A stretch of 21,404 bases of DNA from a virus: positions 1 through 21,404 of the IMG/VR virus record IMGVR_UViG_3300045911_000010; one strand, given 5' to 3'. A program made the position numbers and the translations under genes. The notes under the pieces were generated by a model. It was not told the origin of the DNA and ran no database searches. It saw nothing but the letters and a program-made list of their open reading frames with translations. This document shows positions 12,712-20,700 of this stretch, piece by piece (position 1 is the first letter of the stretch; each line of letters starts with the position of its first letter).

Positions 12712-15047
12712 TGGCGTCTGGTTTTTTCTTAGCTGACAAGGACACAGAAGCTTTTCAAGCTGTAGTGCCTCGTTTTGACCCTAAATTTTGGACCGTAAAT
12801 TTTCCAAGGCCAATGATGGCCTCTGTCCGCACGCTTTCAGCAAACAGCTTTAGGGCTGATTGTAATTGGATTGAAGAAGGAAATCTCTGTGGTTTGATTT
12901 GGAGCAGCGAAGACACTCTAGACCACCCCCTCAATTCCTATGAAACCAATAAAGATTATTCAGGGGTTACTTTGACCTTTAGGTGGCAAAGCACTGGAGT
13001 AGAGCCCTTGGATTCAAGCAACCCTCCTGTGCTTACTATTGAAGGCAGAACGCAAGATGGTGTTCCTAAGTCTTGGTTTGTTCGTCTGTGGAACTATAAA
13101 ACCTCTGGAACTGGTACAGATTGCATTATTTCCCTTCCTTTTAGTGCGTTAGACGGAGGATTTATTCTTCCTAATGATGCAGACCCTGTTTTTCCGGGCA
13201 ATATTGACAGAATGTTTATTTCTCTTATTCCTCCGGGATTTGTAGAAAATAGCACTACTTTGTTTCCATTGCCAAAAGACGGACATGTAATTATTTCAGA
13301 TATTGAAGTTACTGGTGGACCTAATGCAAGCCTAGCAGTCAAAAACGCCTTGAGGCCCCCGCACGAGTTTTACATGTGCACGGCTTTTGACGACAGCTAC
13401 AATCTAACCCCCGAGCGTGTTTTGTATAATATTCAACAACTGGGGTATCGTAAAACAATTAATCATTATGTTGGCATGAGCCATTATATGCAATTGCGTT
13501 TTGACATTGGGGACAACGCTCTAAGGCTATACAATGTGGCCGGTCAAAGGCTAAATGCGCCTACTCGTTTTTGGCACTCGGATTTTTTCGAGCGAGCTAA
13601 AGACTTGGGCTTTGAAGTTATTGTGTCTTTGTCTTATGAAATGTTCAACTCTTATTGCCCTACTAGCTGGAGGCAGCTCGATTCAAACGGAGGCCCGGCT
13701 CTTACGGGATGGGTTCCTCCTTCCACTATTCTAATTCCTACCCTGCCTGCTGCTATGAACTATCTGCAAGGAGTTGCCATAGAGTTTATGGATGAAGCTG
13801 ATGCTGTCGGAGCTCCTCTTCTTTTTCAGATTGGGGAACCTTGGTGGTGGGTGAATTTTACAGACCAAAGACCGTGTTTCTATGACGCTTACACTACAGC
13901 GCTATATTTTACTGAAACAGGCCTAACTGCCCCAGTTATTACAGACATGAAAGCAACCTTGAATAGCGCTCAACTAGCCTATCTAGACTGGCTGGGAACT
14001 AAGCTGGGGATTTCTACAAACAACCTTAGAGATGCAGTTAAAACTGCTTACCCCTCTACTAAAACTCTATTGCTTTTTTATGCTCCTCAAGTCCAAAGCG
14101 ATTTGACGCCTGAGCTTTACAGGGCTAATCGTCCAGCCGCTTGGAACTATCCTGCCTATGATATTCTACAGCTTGAAGATTATACTTTTGTTAGTCAAGG
14201 AAATGTTCCTGCGTCAGAGTTGGCTGCTGAAACAGTTACAACTCTTCTGGGATATCCTGTAGACAAGCAACACTATTTTTCGGGGTTTGTTCTGTTGCCT
14301 CAAGACGCCCCTACGCTCTGGCCTTTGATCAATAATGCTGCTAATAGGGCCGTGGCCAGAGGCGTCTCTCAAGTGTTTTTCTGGGCACAGCCTCAAATTA
14401 ATCGAGACGGTTTTACCGTTCTTGGTTCTACAGAATTGTCTTCTAGGGCGTGGGGAATAGAACTAGACGGGCACCAACTGCTGGTTCTTAGAGCTGGTGC
14501 AGATAAAACCTTTGTCTACGATTTGCAAACAGGGCAATGGTCTTCGTGGGATAGCCCATTTAGCTCGGTGTGGCGTCCTCTTTACGGCATCAACTGGATT
14601 AACTCGGGAGAAGCTGCTTTCAACGCAGGAACAAACATTGTATGCGGGGACTCTTCTACGGGAGTTCTGTGGATGTTGGACCCCGAACAGCCTTACGATG
14701 ACTCTCCAATTACAGAAGTAGAAGAAGCACAGCCATTTACTAGAACTGCTACTGCTCAGGTTCCTGTTCGAGGAAGAGAATTCATCCCAGTATATGATTT
14801 GTTTTTGACTGCCTCTAAGACCAATAATCTACAAGTTAGTCCTAATGTTGGCTTGTATTATTCTGACGACGGGGCCGATACTTTCGTTCACGCGGGAGAC
14901 ATTGCTTCAGATAATTCGTTTACACAAGAGTTTGCGTGGAGATCGCTAGGGCGTATTCAAGCGCCGGGAAGAATTTTCCACATTGTAGACGAAGGGGCAT
15001 TGTCCAAGATTGATACTCTAGATATTAATACAATTACGGAATCTTAA
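12711..15047 (+). CDS. TIM-barrel virion protein fused to the gp10-like C-terminal part
   Basis: 778 residues in two parts. Residues 1-~570 match the GTA TIM-barrel / non-contractile tail sheath family of alphaproteobacterial phages: RFDPKFWTVNFPRPMM (21-36), AFDDSYNLTPERVL (225-238), NHYVGMSHY (251-259), SLSYE (306-310), GEPWWW (375-380), LQLEDY (486-491) and HYFSGF (521-526). The glycoside-hydrolase-like barrel has conserved acidic residues E310, E376 and E489 that could be catalytic, which is inference. Residues ~578-778 instead resemble the C-terminal part of P22 gp10-like hubs: DGHQLLVL, VYDLQTGQWSSW, CGDSSTGVLWMLDP, YYSDDGADTF and RSLGRI. The gene therefore looks like a TIM-barrel protein placed inside a hub gene. 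It may act at the baseplate on the cell surface. Confidence 0.8.
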   Translation: MASGFFLADKDTEAFQAVVPRFDPKFWTVNFPRPMMASVRTLSANSFRADCNWIEEGNLCGLIWSSEDTLDHPLNSYETNKDYSGVTLTFRWQSTGVEPLDSSNPPVLTIEGRTQDGVPKSWFVRLWNYKTSGTGTDCIISLPFSALDGGFILPNDADPVFPGNIDRMFISLIPPGFVENSTTLFPLPKDGHVIISDIEVTGGPNASLAVKNALRPPHEFYMCTAFDDSYNLTPERVLYNIQQLGYRKTINHYVGMSHYMQLRFDIGDNALRLYNVAGQRLNAPTRFWHSDFFERAKDLGFEVIVSLSYEMFNSYCPTSWRQLDSNGGPALTGWVPPSTILIPTLPAAMNYLQGVAIEFMDEADAVGAPLLFQIGEPWWWVNFTDQRPCFYDAYTTALYFTETGLTAPVITDMKATLNSAQLAYLDWLGTKLGISTNNLRDAVKTAYPSTKTLLLFYAPQVQSDLTPELYRANRPAAWNYPAYDILQLEDYTFVSQGNVPASELAAETVTTLLGYPVDKQHYFSGFVLLPQDAPTLWPLINNAANRAVARGVSQVFFWAQPQINRDGFTVLGSTELSSRAWGIELDGHQLLVLRAGADKTFVYDLQTGQWSSWDSPFSSVWRPLYGINWINSGEAAFNAGTNIVCGDSSTGVLWMLDPEQPYDDSPITEVEEAQPFTRTATAQVPVRGREFIPVYDLFLTASKTNNLQVSPNVGLYYSDDGADTFVHAGDIASDNSFTQEFAWRSLGRIQAPGRIFHIVDEGALSKIDTLDINTITES

Positions 15048-15050
15048 ACA

Positions 15051-15689
15051 ATGTCTAAAGCTCCTCAGCCTTTGTCTGCTAATTTTCCTATTGTAGGAGA
15101 AGACTTCAAACCAACTCCCTATTTTATTAGGTGGGCTCAAGAAAGACAAATTGACATTCAGAATAGCGCTTCACCAGGAGAAATTGACGACGCAATTAAT
15201 AATTGGTCTAGTGCTCGTTCTATTAACACTCCCGGAGGAGGGGGCCTTACAGGCGGAGGAAACCTAAGCTCAGATTTGACTTTGGGGATTGCTAACACAT
15301 CTGTTACTCCAGGCTCTTATTCGTGCCCAAATATTACAGTTAATTCCCAAGGACGGATTACTTCTGCAACTACTGTAGACCCTACCGGGTCCCTTCAAAT
15401 TCCTACTCTTTCGTTAGGGTGGATTGGTTACGGAAGTGGCTACGTATCTCCTAGGTACAGGAAAGACAGGCATGGTCGCGTAACTGTAGAGGGTTTGATG
15501 CAATCTGGGACTGATGGAGTAGTATTTACTTTTCTTCCGGGCTTTAGACCAGACGGCACTCTTATGTTTATCTGTTGGTCTGGGGGAGGGCCGTACAGAG
15601 TTGACGTAAGAGCAACCGGAGAACTAGAAGTCTTTGGTTCAAATGCTGTGTTTTCCTCTCTTACTGGCATTAGTTTCTTTGCTGTTTAA
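15051..15689 (+). CDS. Short tail-fibre-like protein
   Basis: 212 residues. The N-terminus (TPYFIRWAQERQIDI, residues 22-36) is a common head-binding start of phage appendage proteins. Residues ~63-105 contain a Gly-rich fibre motif (GGGNLSSDLTLGI, then ITVNSQGRITSAT). The C-terminal ~95 residues, with YRKDRHGRVTVEGL, LPGFRPDG and LTGISFF, resemble compact receptor-binding tip domains of phage fibres. It should be a trimeric fibre that contacts host receptor. It occupies the slot where P22 has the tail needle gp26, but it shows no long needle coiled coil. It starts 3 nt after the previous stop. Confidence 0.7.
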   Translation: MSKAPQPLSANFPIVGEDFKPTPYFIRWAQERQIDIQNSASPGEIDDAINNWSSARSINTPGGGGLTGGGNLSSDLTLGIANTSVTPGSYSCPNITVNSQGRITSATTVDPTGSLQIPTLSLGWIGYGSGYVSPRYRKDRHGRVTVEGLMQSGTDGVVFTFLPGFRPDGTLMFICWSGGGPYRVDVRATGELEVFGSNAVFSSLTGISFFAV

Positions 15690-16091
15690 ATGGACAAAAT
15701 TGCAAAACTTTTGGAGCCCTATTTAAAAGACAAGGACTTTGACGTAGTAGAATGGGCTACTGATCCTAAAAACATTCTTTACTTGGACGAATACGATAAC
15801 ATAGCGATATTCGAACCTATTACAGACACAAGGTATTCAGGGCACTACTACTTTGTTCAAAGAGGAAAAGAGGCTCTAGTAGCCGCTAAAAAGTTCTTGG
15901 AAAAGTTTTTTACAGAAAACCCTCATATAGCTGTTCTTCAGGGATTTGTTCCTGTAGAACATTTAGGGGCTAGATGGATGTCAAGACAAATAGGTCTTAA
16001 AAGCTACGGAATAGAAGAAACCACAATTGGTCCCGTAGAAATGTTTATCCTCACCAGAAACGAATACATGGCACAAAGGAGTCAAGGTTAA
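15690..16091 (+). CDS. gp14-like head-assembly protein (DUF2824, GNAT-like)
   Basis: 133 residues, starting on the base after the previous stop. The sequence shows a GNAT-fold pattern: strands near GHYYFVQRG (residues ~51-59), a helix KEALVAAKKFLEKFF, then IAVLQGFVP and an LGARWMSRQIGLKSYGI helix-turn. I associate this with the DUF2824 family that includes P22 gp14, encoded at the same place between tail-hub and ejection genes. P22 gp14 is described as a head-assembly protein with no firm mechanism. An acetyltransferase reaction cannot be claimed because the cofactor loop is not clear. Confidence 0.7.
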   Translation: MDKIAKLLEPYLKDKDFDVVEWATDPKNILYLDEYDNIAIFEPITDTRYSGHYYFVQRGKEALVAAKKFLEKFFTENPHIAVLQGFVPVEHLGARWMSRQIGLKSYGIEETTIGPVEMFILTRNEYMAQRSQG

Positions 16092-16769
16092 ATGGGTGGT
16101 ATCGTTAGAAACCTTTTCGGAGGCAGTAAGAACAGGTCCCAATCAGACAATCAGGCATTTGGCCTTCTCTCGGGCGCCCTTTCCCCTAGTCTAGGTTTTG
16201 TCCAACAAGGGGGTCAAGGCATGGCTGACCTTCTTTCCGGAAACAGCGCTGGATTTGACGCTTTTAAACGAGCGACTGGCTTTGATGCTCTTGCAGAGAG
16301 AGGCTCTCGTGGTGTAACGAACAATACTGCGGCTTCAGGGCTTCTTCGAAGCGGGGCTTCTGGCATGGCCCTTCAACGATATGGACAAGAGCTTCAAAAT
16401 CTTACCGCTAATAATTATCTTTCCCAGCTAGCCGGTCTTGGAAACATGGGCCTTGGTGCTGCTAATGTTATTGGGCAAGCAGGGGCTCGTAATGTTTCAG
16501 GGGGCACGAACTCGACTGGGGGTCTTGGTAAAGCGCTTGGTAAAATTGCTTCTAGCATTGCTGCGTCTGACCCCCGTCTTAAGTATGATGTTACTAAGCT
16601 TTTTGAGCTTGAGGACGGGCTAGGCGTCTACGAGTGGACATACATTTGGGAAGAAGAAGGAACTCATAACATCGGGGTTATGGCGGATGAAGTGGCCGAG
16701 CTCCGGCCTTGGGCTCTTGGTCCCACGGACGAATACGGTTTCATGTCTGTTGATTACGGAAAGCTGTAA
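16092..16769 (+). CDS. Internal/ejection protein with C-terminal Peptidase_S74 chaperone
   Basis: 225 residues. The N-terminal ~130 residues are Gly/Ala/Leu-rich with a conserved-looking AASGLLRSGAS...RYGQEL segment (80-101), as in phage DNA-transfer/internal virion proteins, here at the P22 gp7 position. Residues ~157-225 are a Peptidase_S74-type intramolecular chaperone. S159-D-P-R-L-K164 fits the Ser/Lys pair of the family, followed by HNIGVMADEV (192-201) and a terminal VDYGKL. S74 domains usually fold fibre trimers and then cleave themselves off, so here cleavage would release the N-terminal ejection part. The S74 is short and lacks the usual C-terminal helices. It starts on the base after the previous stop. 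Confidence 0.78.
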   Translation: MGGIVRNLFGGSKNRSQSDNQAFGLLSGALSPSLGFVQQGGQGMADLLSGNSAGFDAFKRATGFDALAERGSRGVTNNTAASGLLRSGASGMALQRYGQELQNLTANNYLSQLAGLGNMGLGAANVIGQAGARNVSGGTNSTGGLGKALGKIASSIAASDPRLKYDVTKLFELEDGLGVYEWTYIWEEEGTHNIGVMADEVAELRPWALGPTDEYGFMSVDYGKL

Positions 16770-16771
16770 AA

Positions 16772-17770
16772 ATGGATATTTTGAATTTTCTGGCTTCTGC
16801 GTTGATGCAACAAGGGGCGTTTAATCCGCGAGGGGCGAGCCCTGATGTTGAGGAAGAAATTGTTGTTCAAGGGGCTCGCGCTCCTTTTGAGCTTGACCCC
16901 GATCCTACGTTTGTAAGGAGGGGAGAACCTTACCGTGAATTCGGACCTCGTCAAGGGGGCAAAGGGATGTTCGGAATTAAGGGAACCATGAGGGACGTTC
17001 TCGGTCTTCTTGGAGACTCCCTGTTGGTAGGTAACGACGTTTCTCCGGTGTATGCTCCTCGACGGCAGCAAGAAAATATTTCAGAAGCTCTTGAAGTATA
17101 CCGAAAAGACCCGGCTCTTGGGCAACAGCTTTTGGACCGAGTTGCTCCTGAGATGAGTCAAAAGATGGCTGAAAATGCCCGCCGTGAAAGCCTAGATCAA
17201 CAACGTATTAATCAACAACTTCGGGCTACCGAAAGTCTTGAACGAGAACGGCGGCTTAAGTCTTTTGGTACGATTGCTCAATACGCTAACGCTGCCCGAG
17301 ATGAAAGTAGTTATCAGCGAATGAAGCCCATTCTCCAAGAATATATTAATGATAACGGCCTTAATTTTCCTCTTCCTGATAAATATGATCCTAATATTAT
17401 TCAAGACCTATTGAAAGCTGCTATTGGTCCTGTGCAAGAACAGTCTTTAGATATTCGTGCTCAAAACGCACAAACTGCTGCCGCTCGTACTGCCGGTAAT
17501 CTTGCGCTTGGGCAAGGACGTCTTGGTGTTGCTAAGCAACAAGCAGACATAGCGCAACAAAGAACAGACATCTATAGAGATGACGTAAGGTCTCGAATCA
17601 ATACTAGAGAGAATCCGCCAAACCAAAGAAAACGCATGACTGGTCAAGGAGCTGCTCCTCCTAGCCGAATACCCCCAGGTGCAGTTGACCTTGGTGGTGG
17701 TGTGTTCAGGCTTGCTGATGGCACTTTTGCAAATGCGCAAGGCGTGCCCCTGCGCCCAAAGGTTAAATAA
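16772..17770 (+). CDS. Internal virion (ejection) protein, gp20-like position
   Basis: 332 residues, mostly helical and Gln/Arg-rich. A hydrophobic N-terminal helix (DILNFLASALMQQG) is followed by an acidic/basic linker. Residues ~70-115 (FGIKGTMRDVLGLLGDSLLVGNDVSPVYAPRR) form a block I recognise from internal virion proteins of podoviruses. A long Gln/Ala-rich coiled-coil region (~130-280) follows, then a C-terminal ADGTFANAQGVPL module. It lies between the gp7-like and gp16-like positions, as P22 gp20 does. It should be packaged in the head and ejected with DNA to help cross the cell envelope. It starts 2 nt after the previous stop. Confidence 0.72.
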   Translation: MDILNFLASALMQQGAFNPRGASPDVEEEIVVQGARAPFELDPDPTFVRRGEPYREFGPRQGGKGMFGIKGTMRDVLGLLGDSLLVGNDVSPVYAPRRQQENISEALEVYRKDPALGQQLLDRVAPEMSQKMAENARRESLDQQRINQQLRATESLERERRLKSFGTIAQYANAARDESSYQRMKPILQEYINDNGLNFPLPDKYDPNIIQDLLKAAIGPVQEQSLDIRAQNAQTAAARTAGNLALGQGRLGVAKQQADIAQQRTDIYRDDVRSRINTRENPPNQRKRMTGQGAAPPSRIPPGAVDLGGGVFRLADGTFANAQGVPLRPKVK

Positions 17771-17771
17771 T

Positions 17772-20700
17772 ATGGCAAATAATAAGGTTTTTGTTGACAA
17801 TCAAGGGATTGAATACGAGGCGGTAGAAGATTCTGCCCCGCTGCGTGTTACAATTAGACCTCTTGCAATGCCGCCTAATAATACGGAAACTAAGGGCACT
17901 ACAAAAGCAGGAATTCTTGTTGATAGTCAGGGCATTGAATATGAACCTATTGATTTTGCCCCTCCAGTACGACTTCCTGATGCTCCTGATGATGCCTCCG
18001 GCGACGCTCCTGATGCCCCGGGCTTTCTTGGCACGATCAAAGACTACATTAATCTAGCAGACACGGGCGTCTATAACACGCTTAAGACTTTTACTGATGC
18101 TGTTGGAGGTGCTGGTAACGTTGCCTCTGAGTTTCTAGAAGAAAGAGCAAAATACGAAGAGGACTCTCTGTCTCCGTATCGTAGACAATTGATGCAACTG
18201 CAACAGCAACTGTTGAACCAAGCCGAAGGACAAGGCCTTGGTGCAGAAGTAGGGGCTGCTTGGAAAGCCTTTAAGACGGCCCCCGGCACTATGCTTGCTC
18301 AAGGGGTCGGTTCAGTACTTCCTTTTGTTGGAGCTACTATTGCTGGAGGAATTCCTGCTGCTGTTGCGGCTGGCGCTGTTTCTGGAGCGGGTGCTGTTAA
18401 AGGAACTATCTACGATGCAGTAAGAGAGACTAGCATTGCTGCTGGAGTTCCTGAAGAAAAAGCAGAACAACTTGCTCGTGAATCTCAGGCCTACTTTGGA
18501 GGTAACACTGACCAGATTGCTATTGGCGCTGGTATTGGTGCTCTTGCTTCAAGGCTTGGGGTTGAAAAAAGTGTGGCAGGGGCTATTGGGCGTACTGCGG
18601 CAAGTCGAGGCGTGACTAAAAGCGCCGCTAAAGGTTTTGTCGAAGAGGCTGCTACTGAAGCCGCTCAAGAAGGGCAAGAAAAGCTTGCTGGAAACATTGC
18701 CCTTAAAAGGGCTGGATACGATAATGACATCTTCAGGGGTACGGCTAGTGCAGCTACTCTCGGGGCCCTTACTGGAGGGCCTCTGGGGGGCACCCTAGGG
18801 GCCGTTGAAGGCCGAGTCGGTACTGTTACAGCCGGAGGCGATCAAGCGGCTGCACAAGCCCGAAAAAAGGTTGCTAGTACTATTGAGCTGGCAGGACCTG
18901 CTAATGGCAAATATTACACTGCTGAAGAAGCCGCTACTGAAATTAACAAGATTGTAGGAAGATGGACTAATCCTCCTGAAATTGAAGTTGTTGATACAGT
19001 AGACGATATTGCTGATCCAGACATCCGTGAAGAGGTCCAACAAGAGGCTGGTCCTACAGACGTTCTTGGTTTCTATGGCCGAGATGGAAAAGTTCGTATT
19101 ATTGCCGGCAACATTACTAATCCAGCCGACCTTAAGGGCGTTCTATTCCACGAAGCACTTGGACACTACGGTCTTGCCCAACAGTTTCGCAACGGGCTGA
19201 ATGCTCTTCTTCGCAGTATCTATCGTACTAGTCTGGAGATTCAGCAACTTGCTCGTGATTGGGTAAATCAACAAACTAGAGATTGGTCAACCGAAGAGCG
19301 GGAGGCGGCCCTTCGAGACCTTGACGCTAATCCTGAACTTGCTGTTGAAGAAGTTCTTGCTTCCCTTTCTGAGGGCGGTCCGGTTGTTGCAACCATGCTC
19401 GATAAAATTAAAAACTATATTAAGAGCATGGCCCGTAAGGCCGGGATGAAAAATGTTGATTATTCTGTTCGAGAAGTTCAAACCATTCTTGCTCAAGCTC
19501 ATGCAAGGGTAATTAGCGGGAAGGCTGCTGCTTCACCAAGCAGCTCTGGCGTTACCAGATTTTTGAACACGTGGCACGGTAGCCCTGTTGACGAATTTCG
19601 CAATGTAGACCACGACAACCCTTACGGCAAGTTTGATGACGCCTTTATTGGAACTGGAGAAGGCGCTCAAGCATTTAGCTGGGGCCATTACGTTGCTATG
19701 AGGCGTAGAACTGCTGAAGAAAAGTATCGTTTTGGTCTTCTTTCTTTAAAAGGAAAAGAGCCAAAAACAATTATAGGGCCAAACAACATTACACTAGAAG
19801 AGTGGGCAGAACAAAATGCTCCTAATTATTACTATCTTATTGTGAATACGGTTAATGACTTTGGAATTGGTAAAAAGGGAGTTATTGATGCTATTAATTA
19901 CCTAGAAACCCCTGAACATAGATCAAGAAAACAGGGAAAACCGCCTCGTTTAACACCCTACGACCAAGAAAAACGAGAAGCCGCTAATATCCTGAAACAA
20001 ATTCTTCCTCTTGTTGTTGATATGCCTCCTCCTAACCCTCTTACAGAGGAAGAAATTAAACTCGTTGCAAAGATGTTTAGGTACACTCCTGGAGAAGTTT
20101 CAAGAATGCGTATGCATGTTCTTCGCGAGGAGTTGTCTAAGCAGGCTGATTTTCATCAAATGAAGGCAAGAGACTTTAAAAAAGAAGCGGTTGATTACGA
20201 TAATCCTAGGCTCTTTAGGTGGGCAAAACAAGAAAAAAGGGAAGAACTTAAAATAAGAGCTTTGCTTAAAAAATATGAAAATGTAAAGCCCCCCGGTTCT
20301 ACCTTTGAAGTAGAAATTCCTGATCCTAAATACGATCCTGAAACTGGAAAGATTATTAACCCAGATGGGGCATTGTATCTTAACTGGGATGGTCCAGTAG
20401 CTCCTGAAGTTTTAGATGCGTTTAAGCGGCTAGGAATTAACCCTGCAAAAGTTTTTTTTCTGGGTCCCTCTCTTGCGGGGCAAGAGCTATATACCCATCT
20501 TGTTCAAAAAATGTATACGCCAATTAGTTACGAAAGATACTTACTGGAAGAAAGCTTTAGGGATACTTATAACAACCCCAGTAGATATTATAACGATAAG
20601 GGCGAGCTTGTAGACCCTGACGGTATCCCCGGACCTACACCTCCTGTCTCTCTCCTAAAAGAGTTGAAGAGACTTTCAAAACTGGCTTTTAAAGAAATAC

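Noticed and set aside
16772-16920. EEEIVVQGAR resembling the start of a TonB-dependent receptor plug
   Set aside because: Short low-information similarity; the rest of the protein matches an internal virion protein and has no signal peptide or beta-barrel.
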